A stretch of 49,879 nt of DNA from Rubrivivax sp. (GTDB taxonomy: Bacteria; Pseudomonadota; Gammaproteobacteria; Burkholderiales; Burkholderiaceae_C): contig JAIXYO010000058.1 in assembly GCA_027490215.1 (NCBI GenBank), positions 1-49,879 of the forward strand, in the 5' to 3' direction. The translations under genes and the position numbers were made by a program. Positions 22,796-31,325 of the stretch are shown here, piece after piece. The notes under the pieces are model-generated. The model was given only the letters and a program-made list of their open reading frames with translations. It was not told the origin of the DNA and searched no databases. Numbering within the stretch: position 1 is the stretch's first letter; each line of letters begins with the position of its first letter.

Positions 22796-23986
22796 TCAGA
22801 CGGCCGGTAGAACCGGCAGGGACAAGGTGAAGGCGGCGCCCTGGGGCGAGCACGGGCTGTGGGTGAGCTCTCCGCGGTGCGCATGTGCTGCGGCACGCGC
22901 CATCGCCAAGCCGAGGCCGGTACCGTTGGCCCGGCCGCTGGCGAATGGCTCGAACAGGCTGGAGGCAATGGCGGGTGCGATGCCGGGCCCCTGATCGGCG
23001 ACGACGATGTCCACCCGATGTCCAGCGTGCAGGCAACGCACGCTGATCAGGCTGTTGTGTGGCGCGTGCTGCAGCGCGTTCTCGAGCAGCGCCAGCACAG
23101 CCGAGCCGATCTGCAGCCGGTCCATTGCCAATTCGCAACCATGGGCCTGCCAATCGGCGTCCAGGCGCAGTCTGCTCTGGGCCATCTGCGGCACGATCAA
23201 AGCCAGCTGCTCGCGAACAAGGGGCTCGATTGCGCTGACTTCCTGGGCGCGTACGCTCGTGCGGACAAAGCTCAACATCCGCGTTATGAGGGCATCCAGC
23301 TGACCGAGTTGACCGACCAGTCGTTGCGCCATGCCCATCCGTTCCGCATCGTCCAGGCCGAGTTCGCCCAGCTGACCCGCATACAGCGTAGCGGTGCAAA
23401 GCGGTGTGCGCAGCTGATGGGCGAGCTCGGCGCTCATGCGGCCCATGGCAGCCAGCCGATCACGGCGGGCATCGTTCTCGCGCTCACGCAGCATCTCGGT
23501 CACGTCTTCCAGGCGGATCAGCTGACGCGACGAGTCCGTGTCGTCCGGCAACCAGGTCACGTTCACCACGCGGGCGGACTCGCCACGGTCGGTGAAGTAG
23601 TTGTCGCTGGATCCCTGACGCCGCCAGTCGGTGGGCATCTCCCACAGCGTGTGCACTGCCAGCCAGGGCAGCAACGCCGCAGCGGCGCCATTGAGCGCGG
23701 CCACCCGTCCGTTGTGAAGCGACACCAGACCGAACGGGGCCGACGAAAACATCGAACCAAGGTGCGCCTCGGCGAGCGTGCGCCGGCGAACCTCTTCATG
23801 CAGGCGCGTCTTCGTGTGTTTCAGGTCGGAACGCAGCCGATCCAGCGACTGCTCCAGCGCCTTGTCCTGTCCGGCGAGCTCCGAGGTGTGCTCAGCGAAC
23901 GCGGCCAGCGCAGCTGACAGCGTATCGACCGCAGGTGCGTGCGCGACGGAGGGGGCGGGAGAGGCAAAAGTCACGGTTTCGAGCAT
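22796..23986 (-). CDS. fleS: FleS/FlrB-type sensor histidine kinase
   Basis: This 396-residue soluble kinase has an N-terminal coiled coil (about 35-75), a PAS-like region (about 75-165, FSSAPFGLVSLHNGRVAALN), a dimerisation helix with phosphoacceptor His190 in AELAHQLRTP, and a HATPase domain (N box LLENALQHAP, G1 DQGPGIAP, G2 GTGLGLA). There is no membrane segment, as in FleS/FlrB, which sense an internal assembly cue. It is the first gene of fleS-fleR-fliE, divergent from fliF across a 79-base AT-rich gap. Confidence 0.9.
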   Translation of the reverse strand: MLETVTFASPAPSVAHAPAVDTLSAALAAFAEHTSELAGQDKALEQSLDRLRSDLKHTKTRLHEEVRRRTLAEAHLGSMFSSAPFGLVSLHNGRVAALNGAAAALLPWLAVHTLWEMPTDWRRQGSSDNYFTDRGESARVVNVTWLPDDTDSSRQLIRLEDVTEMLRERENDARRDRLAAMGRMSAELAHQLRTPLCTATLYAGQLGELGLDDAERMGMAQRLVGQLGQLDALITRMLSFVRTSVRAQEVSAIEPLVREQLALIVPQMAQSRLRLDADWQAHGCELAMDRLQIGSAVLALLENALQHAPHNSLISVRCLHAGHRVDIVVADQGPGIAPAIASSLFEPFASGRANGTGLGLAMARAAAHAHRGELTHSPCSPQGAAFTLSLPVLPAV

Positions 23987-24065
23987 GGCTTGACCCTCAA
24001 TTCTACTGCTAATAACAATTAAACAGAGTAAATCGGTTATAACTTAGTAATGATGATTGTGATTT
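23987..24065. promoter_or_regulatory. Divergent fleS / fliF control region
   Basis: This 79-base AT-rich gap holds promoters for fleS (minus) and fliF (plus). TAAACAGAGTAAA (24020-24032) matches the A-rich motif seen upstream of fliK (TAAACTAAGTAAA) and flhA (TAAACAAAGTATA). No sigma-54 consensus (GG and GC 10 bases apart in the right context) was found. fliF has no clear ribosome-binding site. Confidence 0.5.
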
Positions 24066-25943
24066 ATGGCTGACGGTACAGTTCAGCAGGGCGCTGCCTC
24101 CGGCAAGGCGGAAGATGACTTGTCGACGTTGGTCGGCCGGGCTCGCGCCCTCGCCGAGCGCGTCAAGTCGCTGGGGATGTTGCAGAGGCTGATACTGGGC
24201 GCCTCGGTGGTGCTGGTGCTGGCGGTGTTGATCGCTGTGCTGTTGGGCGACCGCAGCCGGGATGACTACAAGGTCCTCTTTTCCAATGTCGCCGAGCGCG
24301 ACGGCGCGGCCATCATCGCGGCGCTGCAACAGATGAATGTGCCGTACCGGTTCACCGAGGGTGGCGGCGCCATCATGGTGCCCGGTCCGCAGGTGAACGA
24401 AACCCGATTGCGGCTCGCCGGGCAGGGGCTGCCCAAGGACGGCTCAGTGGGTTTCGAGTTGCTGGAAAACCAGAAGCTGGGCACCAGCCAGTTCGTTGAA
24501 CAGATCAATTACCAGCGCGGCCTCGAGGGCGAACTCGCCAAGACCATTCAGTCCATCTCACAGGTCAAGCAGGCGAGGGTGCATCTGGCCATCCCCAAGG
24601 GATCGGCCTTCAGTCGAGATGAACAGAGGCCGACGGCGTCGGTGGTGCTGGCGCTGCACTCGGGCCGTTTTCTCGATGAATCGCAGATCACGGCGATGTC
24701 GAATCTGGTCAGCTCGTCGGTGCCACAGATGAGTCCGCAGTCGGTCACGGTGATGGACACCGATGGCAATCTGCTGTCGCCGAATCCGAACCGTCAAGGC
24801 GCGGTGGGGCTCGACGCGGCACAGCTCAAGTACGTGTCCGAGACGGAGTCGACGATCGCCAGGCGCATCTCGGCCATCGTCGAGCCGGTGACCGGTCGCG
24901 ACAACGTGCGTGCCCAGGTCTCGGTGGATATCGACTTCACCCAGATAGAACGTGCCGAGGAAACCTTCAAGCCGAACTCTCCACCTGACCAGAGCGCGAT
25001 CCGCAGCCAGCAAAGCGTCGAGTCCTCCAGCCCGCTCAATACAGCAGGCGGTATTCCCGGCGCGCTCAGCAACCAGCCGCCGCAGCCAGCGCAAACGCCC
25101 ATCGACAACCTTCCGCCGACACAGCAGGGAGCAGCCTCCGCGGCTGCGCCTGCGGTCAACGCCGGCACGGCTGCACAGGTGACGAACACGGCCCGCAAGG
25201 AATCGACCACCAATTACGAGGTCGACAGGGCGGTACAGGTGACCAAGGGTGCTCGCGGGGTCATCAAGCGCGTCTCTGCGGCCGTGATCGTCAACAACAA
25301 AAGGGGAGAGGACAAGGGCGGCAAGCCGACCTCCACGCCTTTCACGCCAGACGAGCTCAAGCAGATCAACCAGATGGTGCGGGACGCCATGGGCTACAGC
25401 GAGGCGCGCGGGGATTCGGTCAGTGTGTCCAACATTCCCTTCACCGTCGAGCCGCCCGAAGAAGTCCCGCTCTGGCGCGATGGCGGTGTGATCGAGGTCG
25501 TGAAGGCCACGCTCAAGGTGCTCCTGCTGCTGGCGATCGTGGGCATCGTGTTCCTGGTGGTGGTCAAGCCGCTGCTCTACCCGCCGCCGGTTCCAGTCCC
25601 CGACGAGGCGCAGCAGCTCGACGAGCAGTTCGACGAGAAGATGAAGCTGGAGCTGGCGATGCTGTCACCACAGGCCCGAGAGAAGCGGCGGCTGGAGATG
25701 GAACTCGACAAGGAGCGGCGACGGATGGAGCTCGAGGAGCGCCAGATGGCAGAAGACGAGGCCCGCGTGCGCGCCGAGGAAGACCGGCGGCGCGAGGAAG
25801 AAGATCGCAAGCGCATGGAAGAGGACAAGCAGCGCGAGTACGAAGAACTGCTGGCCTATGCCAAGGACTATGTCAGCCGTGACGCAGCTGTGGTCGCTGC
25901 GGTCTTCAAGGACTGGCTGCGCGAGCAGAAACCGGGCGCCTGA
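24066..25943 (+). CDS. fliF: MS-ring protein FliF
   Basis: FliF forms the inner-membrane MS ring on which FliG and the export gate assemble. The 625-residue protein has a first membrane helix (about 40-62), ring-building motifs (DYKVLFSNVAERDGAAIIAALQQ; GFELLENQKLGTSQFVEQINYQRGLEGELAKTI; the DTDGNLLS segment), a disordered Pro/Ala-rich periplasmic insert (about 300-375) and a second membrane helix (about 484-506). The C-terminal cytosolic tail carries an extra, highly charged Arg/Glu helix (about 536-595) before the FliG-binding end AKDYVSRDAAVVAAVFKDWL. It starts the fliFGHIJ operon. Confidence 0.96.
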   Translation: MADGTVQQGAASGKAEDDLSTLVGRARALAERVKSLGMLQRLILGASVVLVLAVLIAVLLGDRSRDDYKVLFSNVAERDGAAIIAALQQMNVPYRFTEGGGAIMVPGPQVNETRLRLAGQGLPKDGSVGFELLENQKLGTSQFVEQINYQRGLEGELAKTIQSISQVKQARVHLAIPKGSAFSRDEQRPTASVVLALHSGRFLDESQITAMSNLVSSSVPQMSPQSVTVMDTDGNLLSPNPNRQGAVGLDAAQLKYVSETESTIARRISAIVEPVTGRDNVRAQVSVDIDFTQIERAEETFKPNSPPDQSAIRSQQSVESSSPLNTAGGIPGALSNQPPQPAQTPIDNLPPTQQGAASAAAPAVNAGTAAQVTNTARKESTTNYEVDRAVQVTKGARGVIKRVSAAVIVNNKRGEDKGGKPTSTPFTPDELKQINQMVRDAMGYSEARGDSVSVSNIPFTVEPPEEVPLWRDGGVIEVVKATLKVLLLLAIVGIVFLVVVKPLLYPPPVPVPDEAQQLDEQFDEKMKLELAMLSPQAREKRRLEMELDKERRRMELEERQMAEDEARVRAEEDRRREEEDRKRMEEDKQREYEELLAYAKDYVSRDAAVVAAVFKDWLREQKPGA

Positions 25944-26029
25944 CATGACCCGCCCATCGAACCCATTGGCGGCTGCGCCGTTGCGGCATCGCGCTGCGTG
26001 GTTGTGCGGCTGCATGACAAGGACTCACC

Positions 26030-27136
26030 ATGGCTGAGGAAGACGCCAGCGGCGCCCCGGCAGCGCCCCGCCCGATGTCATTGGCTGACGCGATGAAGGA
26101 GGGCGTCAAGGGCGCCCAGGGATCGATCAACAGCGCTTCTGACCTGGACGGTCCGTCGAAGTCGGCGGTGGTGCTGCTCGCCGTCGGTGCCGAGGCGGCT
26201 GCGGATGTGCTGCGCGAGTTGTCGCCCTTCGAAGTGCAACGCCTGTCGGCCAAGATGGCCGTGGTGCGAGCGTTGTCTCGCGATCTGGTGCTCGAAGTTT
26301 TGCGCGAGTTCCGCGACACCACTTCGAACAACGCCCAAGTCGCGTTTGACACCGACTCCTTCATGCAGAACATGCTGGGCAAGGCACTGGGCATGGAGGC
26401 GGCGTCGGACCTGCTGGGTCGGCTGGAGTCGGCCGTCGACATGTCGGGCATCGAGACGCTCAAGCGCATGGAGCCCGATGTGTTGTTCGAGATCATCAAG
26501 AACGAGCACCCGCAGATCATCGCCACCGTCTTCGTCTTCCTGGACGCCGAGCTGTCGTCCCAGGTGGCCAAGCTGTTCGGTGAGGATGAGCGCAACGAGA
26601 TCCTGCTGCGCGTGGCCTTGCTGGAGAAGGTCCAGCCCGCAGCGCTGAAGGAGCTCAACGAAGTGATGAGCCGTGTCGCCGGACCCGACAGCGACCTCAA
26701 GCGCAGCAATGTGGGCGGTGTGGGTCCAACGGCCGACATCCTGAATCTGCTTTCCGGAGGCATCGATCAGCAGGCGCTGGCCCGCATCCGTGAATTCGAC
26801 CCCGAGCTCGCGGCCCGGATCATCGAGAGCATGTTCACTTTCGAGGATCTGTTCGAGCTGGAGGATCGCTCGCTGCAGACCCTGATGCTGGAGATTCCGC
26901 AGCCTCAGCTGGTCGTGGCGCTCAAGGGCGCGAGCCCACGCCTGCGCGACAAGCTGCTGAAGAACATGGCCAAGCGCGCAGCCGAGGCGGTGCGCGAGGA
27001 ACTCGAGACCAAGGGCCCGGTGAAGGTCCAGGAGGTCGAGGACACGCAGAAGGAGATCCTCGCGATCGGGCGTGCGCTGACCGAAGAGGGCCGCATGCTG
27101 ATGCAGCGGGGCAAGCAGTCGGATGCTTTCCTGTAG
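26030..27136 (+). CDS. fliG: Motor switch protein FliG
   Basis: FliG links the MS ring to FliM and takes up torque from MotA. At 368 residues it has an N-terminal extension of about 34 residues relative to enteric FliG (EHPQ motif at 159-162, versus about 125). FliGN begins near LDGPSKSAVVLLAVG. The motor domain retains the charged helix segment IREFDPELAARIIESMF with LEDRSLQTLM. The C-terminus has the usual VEDTQKEILAIGRALTEEG. It starts 86 bases after fliF. ATG 26030 is the best start; later Met codons would trim the extension but have no better ribosome site. Confidence 0.96.
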   Translation: MAEEDASGAPAAPRPMSLADAMKEGVKGAQGSINSASDLDGPSKSAVVLLAVGAEAAADVLRELSPFEVQRLSAKMAVVRALSRDLVLEVLREFRDTTSNNAQVAFDTDSFMQNMLGKALGMEAASDLLGRLESAVDMSGIETLKRMEPDVLFEIIKNEHPQIIATVFVFLDAELSSQVAKLFGEDERNEILLRVALLEKVQPAALKELNEVMSRVAGPDSDLKRSNVGGVGPTADILNLLSGGIDQQALARIREFDPELAARIIESMFTFEDLFELEDRSLQTLMLEIPQPQLVVALKGASPRLRDKLLKNMAKRAAEAVREELETKGPVKVQEVEDTQKEILAIGRALTEEGRMLMQRGKQSDAFL

Positions 27137-27178
27137 CCGCCCGCGCAGGCCCGTACCCGATAGCGCCCGTCACAGCCC

Positions 27179-27841
27179 ATGTCTTCCACCGACGCCCTGA
27201 TGCCACCGCGAGGCTGGTTGCCGCCGTCGTTCGATGCGCCGCCCCCACCACCGCCGCCGCCTCCCACGCTGTCGCAGGCCGAAATCGACGCGACGCTGGA
27301 ACAGGCGCGGCGCGATGGGCTGGTCACCGGCTACGAGCAGGGCTTCGAACAGGGCTTGGCCGATGGTCGAGCGCAGGGCCTCGCCCAGGGCTTGACCGAA
27401 GGCCGGCGTCAGGCCTTCGATCAGGCCGGCGAGCGCCTGGCTGCATTGACCGCCCAGCTGGAAGCCACCTTGACTGAAATCAGTGCCTGGCCCGAGGCCA
27501 TGTCCGAGCCTGTGGTCGATCTGGCCTTGCTGGTGGCTCAGCGCTTGAGCGGGAGCCAGGCCTTTGAGCGTTCGGCCTTCATGGCCGCCGTGCAGGAAGC
27601 GCTGATGCATCTGCCCATGCCGGGTGAGAAGCTGCTGTTGCGGATCGGGCCTGAAGATGCGCAGAACTGGCAGGAAGCCCTGCATCGGTACGAGCTGCCG
27701 TTCGGCCACACGGTCGTCGTCGATCCCGATGTGCCCGTCGGTCGCGTCTTTGTCGAGGTAGGCGGGACGCGGCTCGACATCGGGCCCACCGCGCGTCAGG
27801 CACTGGTGCGCTCGGCTCTCGGTCTGCCCCTGGTGCCATGA
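27179..27841 (+). CDS. fliH: Export ATPase regulator FliH
   Basis: FliH binds FliI and tethers it to the C ring and export gate. The 220-residue protein has a Pro-rich N-terminus (a run of prolines around residues 20-31), then a Gly-periodic helix of the FliH type (GYEQGFEQGLADGRAQGLAQG, GxxxG-like repeats, about 57-85). The C-terminal domain contains VVDLALLVAQRLSG, LLLRIGPEDAQ and the final VFVEVGGTRLDIGPTARQA. It overlaps fliI by 4 bases. Confidence 0.92.
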   Translation: MSSTDALMPPRGWLPPSFDAPPPPPPPPPTLSQAEIDATLEQARRDGLVTGYEQGFEQGLADGRAQGLAQGLTEGRRQAFDQAGERLAALTAQLEATLTEISAWPEAMSEPVVDLALLVAQRLSGSQAFERSAFMAAVQEALMHLPMPGEKLLLRIGPEDAQNWQEALHRYELPFGHTVVVDPDVPVGRVFVEVGGTRLDIGPTARQALVRSALGLPLVP

Positions 27842-29262
27842 CGGGGCCCGAGGCGTCTGTGGCGCCAGCGTTTGCCGCCACGGCCACCTCGCGCGCACTG
27901 ATCCGTCTGCAGGCAGCCAAGCGGCGTCTGGCCCATGCGCCTAGCTCGGTGCGCAGCGGCCGCCTGGTTCGCGTCAACGGGCTGATCCTGGAGGTCGAGG
28001 GCCTGCCGTTGGCCATTGACCAGCGGGCACTGATCCGCACAGGCGACGGCCGCACCATCGAGGCATGCTGTGTTTCGTTCCACCATGGCATCACGCAGTT
28101 GATGGCCCTTGACGCCGAGACCAACGTGGGGCCCGGCGCACTTGTCTACCCGGCTGGCACACCGGCCGACGCCGGTGACCGGTTCGAACTGATGGATCGA
28201 CGCCGGGCGATGCCGATCGGTCTGTCATTGCTCGGGCGCATCGTCGATGGTTTCGGCCGCCCGCTCGACGATCTGCCAATCACCTTGTCGGCCGCGCCGG
28301 GACAAGGCAGCGGGCGCCTCAACCCCCTGACCCGCGCGCAGATCGACCAGCCTATGGACGTCGGCGTGCGTGCCATCAACGGCCTGCTCACCGTAGGTCG
28401 CGGCCAGCGCATGGGCATATTCGCCGGCACTGGCGTGGGCAAAAGCCTGCTGCTCGGCATGCTCGCACGCAACAGCCAAGCCGATGTCGTGGTGGTCGGG
28501 CTGATCGGTGAACGCGGTCGCGAGGTGCGCGAATTCGTCGAGGACATCCTGGGCGCGCAGGCGCTGAAGCATTCGGTGCTGGTGGTTGCCACTGCGGACT
28601 CCGCCCCCTTGGCCCGTGTGCGCGGCGCGTGGTTCGCCACCGACGTGGCCACCTGGTTCCGCGATCAGGGCCACCACGTACTGCTGATCATGGATTCGCT
28701 CAGTCGCTTCGCCATGGCCCAGCGCGAGATCGCCCTCGGTCTGGGTGAACCGCCGGTGGCCCGCGGCTACCCGCCCAGTGTCTTCCAGCGCCTGCCAGAA
28801 CTCGTCGAGCGGGTTGGCAACAGTGACGTTTCTGGTGGCTCGGTGACGGCCTTCTACACCGTGCTCCTCGACGACGACGACAGCAGCGACCCCCTGGCCG
28901 ACACCGCCCGCGGGGTGCTCGACGGCCATGTCTTCCTGTCGCGCACCCTGGCCGAGGCCGGCCACTACCCGGCCATCGATATCGAGCGCTCGATATCGCG
29001 CGTGATGCCGCGTGTCGCGTCGACAGAGCAGGTGGCGCAGGCGCGTCTCGTCAAGCGGCTGTTCGGGCGCTACATGCGGGGCCGCGACATGGTGGCGATG
29101 GGGGCCTACAGCCCAGGCGCCGATCCCGAGCTTGACGCTGCCCTGCGGAGCTGGCCCGCAATCTCGTCGTTCCTGCAGCAGCCTGCCGACGAGGCGGTGA
29201 ACCACGGCGAGGCGCTGGCCCGGCTGGCTGCTCTGAGCCTCGAGATGCAGCGCGGGAGCTGA
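27838..29262 (+). CDS. fliI: Flagellar export ATPase FliI
   Basis: FliI is the F1-beta-like hexameric ATPase of the flagellar type III export apparatus. The 474-residue protein has an N-terminal beta-barrel domain (about 40-110), Walker A GTGVGKS (197-203), catalytic Glu in IGERGREVREF, Walker B LLIMDSLSRFAMAQREI, and the C-terminal helical domain with RYMRGRDMVAMGAYSPGADPELD. It starts in an ATGA with fliH and is followed 2 bases later by fliJ. Confidence 0.97.
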   Translation: MTGPEASVAPAFAATATSRALIRLQAAKRRLAHAPSSVRSGRLVRVNGLILEVEGLPLAIDQRALIRTGDGRTIEACCVSFHHGITQLMALDAETNVGPGALVYPAGTPADAGDRFELMDRRRAMPIGLSLLGRIVDGFGRPLDDLPITLSAAPGQGSGRLNPLTRAQIDQPMDVGVRAINGLLTVGRGQRMGIFAGTGVGKSLLLGMLARNSQADVVVVGLIGERGREVREFVEDILGAQALKHSVLVVATADSAPLARVRGAWFATDVATWFRDQGHHVLLIMDSLSRFAMAQREIALGLGEPPVARGYPPSVFQRLPELVERVGNSDVSGGSVTAFYTVLLDDDDSSDPLADTARGVLDGHVFLSRTLAEAGHYPAIDIERSISRVMPRVASTEQVAQARLVKRLFGRYMRGRDMVAMGAYSPGADPELDAALRSWPAISSFLQQPADEAVNHGEALARLAALSLEMQRGS

Positions 29263-29264
29263 GC

Positions 29265-29705
29265 ATGCAGAGCCGTGACCTGGGCCAGCTGCTGCTGCTG
29301 GTAAACACGCAGGTCACCCAGGTGGCCGGCGAGCTGCGCCTCGCCAGGCAGCAATTGCAGCGGGCTGTGCAACTGCGCCAGCAGCTCAACGACTTCGGCA
29401 GCGAGTACCTGGTTTCTGCGCTGGTCGGCAACCGGAGCGGAGGTCTCGTCAGCTTCGCGCGAGATGCGCAGGCCTTTGGCCAGCGTCTGCTAGGCACCGC
29501 AGGTCAGCAAACCGAGGCCATCGGCAGCCATCAGGAGCGCGTCCGGGTCCTGCAACTGCGGCTGCAAGACCTGCAGCTGCGCTGCGAGGGCCTGGAGAAG
29601 CAGCACGCCAAGGTTCTGCGTGCAGAGCAGCGGATCGTGCAGCGCCGCCTCGACAGCGAGCTGGAAGACGTGATCAATGCACGCTTGCCGCCACCTCTGG
29701 CATAA
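29265..29705 (+). CDS. fliJ: Export chaperone-escort FliJ
   Basis: FliJ is the coiled-coil stalk of the export ATPase and a chaperone escort. The 146-residue protein is a Gln/Leu/Arg-rich antiparallel coiled coil for most of its length (for example RLARQQLQRAVQLRQQLNDF and RVRVLQLRLQDLQLRCEGLEK), with the C-terminal pattern QRRLDSELEDVINAR. It starts 2 bases after the fliI stop. Sequence identity in this family is low, so the call rests on coiled-coil architecture, size and gene order. Confidence 0.88.
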   Translation: MQSRDLGQLLLLVNTQVTQVAGELRLARQQLQRAVQLRQQLNDFGSEYLVSALVGNRSGGLVSFARDAQAFGQRLLGTAGQQTEAIGSHQERVRVLQLRLQDLQLRCEGLEKQHAKVLRAEQRIVQRRLDSELEDVINARLPPPLA

Positions 29706-29725
29706 AAACTGCGACATCGGTAACG

Positions 29726-29738
29726 TAAACTAAGTAAA
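29726..29738 (+). promoter_or_regulatory. A-rich motif immediately upstream of fliK
   Basis: TAAACTAAGTAAA lies 2 bases before the fliK ATG, in the 35-base fliJ-fliK gap. It agrees at 11 of 13 positions with TAAACAGAGTAAA before fliF. No purine-rich ribosome-binding site is otherwise present, so the motif occupies the translation-initiation region and could act on RNA rather than DNA, or be chance. Confidence 0.35.
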
Positions 29739-29740
29739 CC

Positions 29741-31297
29741 ATGTCAACAAACTCAATCGGCATATCAAGCGCTTATCCGAAAAGAGGCGAGCAGCATCGC
29801 TTTGGCACCTGCGCACAGGTTGGCGAGTCGCCAGTCGCAGGAGTCGATTTTGCGCAGCTGCTGCGAGTTCGCCAGGGCGAGACTGAGGATGAAGTTCCTG
29901 CGGCGCCTTCGGATTTGCGTGCCAGGAAGCTGGTGAGTGACGATTCGGTCGCGGAGCCTGGCGCATTGCCTGTAACAGCGGCAAATATTGCCGCTGTTGA
30001 CATGGTTGCCGTCGTTGCACCGGTCCCCTTGGCTGCTGCCTCGACGGCAAAGGGCACTTCGGATCCGGCTGGGGCCTCAGCGCCTGCTCCGCTGGCCACC
30101 GTCGTGCCGACCGCTGCCACCGACGCGCCGGCAGGGCAAGCGCGGAAGCCCGTGCTGCGCAACGCGACATCCGCCGCGGTCGCGGTGACCGCACCTGGAT
30201 CTGGACCTGTATCCGAACTGGCTGTGGATCAGCATGTGCTGGCACTCGCGGTACCCGCTGCGCCGCTGCCGGGCGCGACACGCGTATTCCAGTTGCCAAC
30301 TTCCTTCGCCGGGACCGAGAAACCCGTCTCAAACGAACCGGTCTCTTATCCCGCCGACGCAAAGCCGGACCGGTTTGCGCCCTTGCCATCGTCTTCAGCG
30401 ACCCTTGGGATGCCTGGTGGTGTTCTGCCGGCGCCTGTCGTCACCGCGCACCCGGGCGTCGTTCAGGCGCTGGCCTCGGCTGCAGCGGAAGCCGCTGCCC
30501 GCTTTTCGGGTGTTGCTTCAGCAAGCGGGTTGCCTCAGAAGACCGCGCCGCGCATCGCGACATCCACCTCGGTCACGGTCACCGCACCTGCACCAGCACC
30601 TGCACCTGCATCCGAGCTGGCTGTGGGTCAGCATGTGCTGGCACTCGCGGTGCCCGCCACGCCGCCGCCCGACGCGACAGGCGTATTCCAGCCGCCTGCT
30701 TCCTTCGCCGGGGCCGAAAAATCGGCCGCAACCGAGCCGGTTTCTGATCCCGCCGAGGCGAAGCCGGACCGGTTTTCGCCCTTGTCAACGTCCTCAGCGA
30801 CCCTCGGGATGCCTGGTGGTCTGTCGCCGGAGCCGGTCGTCGATGTCCACCCTGGCTTCGTTCAGGATCTGGCCTCGGCGGCAGCGGAAGCTGCTGCCCG
30901 CTTTTCAGAAGCTGCTTCAGCAAGCGGGGTGCCGCAGAAGCTGCAGATCGACATCGACAACGGCGAAGCCGGCCGGATCCGCATGGACATGGTGTTCAGC
31001 GAGCCCGGACATGCCGCGCTGGTGGTTCATGCCAGCAGCGAGGCGCAGTCGCAGCTTCTGGGTGAGCGCAGCCAGCAATTGGTGGACACCCTGCGTGAAC
31101 TCGGTCTGGTGGTCCAGGTGAGCGTGCGCGAGGGCGGCACCCAGGGCGGCGCCTCGGACGGCCGACCGAACCCCGGACGCGGCATGGCTGGCGTTGCGCC
31201 AGCTCACGCGGTGCGCCGAACCACAGACCCCATGACACCGCTGTCGGCCATGGCGCCACGCGCCACTGACGGCACTCGACTCGACCTCTACGCCTGA
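29741..31297 (+). CDS. fliK: Hook-length control protein FliK
   Basis: FliK measures hook length and triggers the FlhB switch. The 518-residue protein has a disordered Ala/Pro/Ser/Val-rich N-terminal region (about 1-400) that includes a tandem duplication of about 130 residues, and the conserved C-terminal domain (about 403-480: KLQIDIDNGEAGRIRMDMVF, HAALVVHASSEAQSQLL, LVDTLRELGLVVQVSVREG). It lies between fliJ and fliL as in most flagellar clusters. Duplication of the ruler region should lengthen the molecule; a longer hook is inference. Confidence 0.92.
   Translation: MSTNSIGISSAYPKRGEQHRFGTCAQVGESPVAGVDFAQLLRVRQGETEDEVPAAPSDLRARKLVSDDSVAEPGALPVTAANIAAVDMVAVVAPVPLAAASTAKGTSDPAGASAPAPLATVVPTAATDAPAGQARKPVLRNATSAAVAVTAPGSGPVSELAVDQHVLALAVPAAPLPGATRVFQLPTSFAGTEKPVSNEPVSYPADAKPDRFAPLPSSSATLGMPGGVLPAPVVTAHPGVVQALASAAAEAAARFSGVASASGLPQKTAPRIATSTSVTVTAPAPAPAPASELAVGQHVLALAVPATPPPDATGVFQPPASFAGAEKSAATEPVSDPAEAKPDRFSPLSTSSATLGMPGGLSPEPVVDVHPGFVQDLASAAAEAAARFSEAASASGVPQKLQIDIDNGEAGRIRMDMVFSEPGHAALVVHASSEAQSQLLGERSQQLVDTLRELGLVVQVSVREGGTQGGASDGRPNPGRGMAGVAPAHAVRRTTDPMTPLSAMAPRATDGTRLDLYA
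30158..30940 (+). repeat. Tandem duplication of about 395 bp inside fliK
   Basis: Bases 30158-30541 and 30557-30940 are diverged direct copies (offset 393 bases at the left end, 399 at the right because copy 2 gained two codons in its Ala-Pro run). Shared markers are SELAV.QHVLALAVPA, SFAG.EK, AKPDRF.PL, SATLGMPGG, and LASAAAEAAARFS. The frame is kept. Both lie in the disordered N-terminal ruler region. Confidence 0.85.
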
Positions 31298-31325
31298 CGG
31301 CGGCCACTCTTTTCACAAGGTTCCC

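Noticed and set aside
22791-23399. An upstream extension of FleR giving 724 codons.
   Set aside because: The extra 203 codons overlap fleS in another frame and lack receiver-domain features. ATG 22790 starts just before the receiver.
30158-30940. FliK repeats as a CRISPR or mobile-element signature.
   Set aside because: There are only two long diverged copies in frame within a coding sequence, with no spacers, terminal repeats or target duplications.
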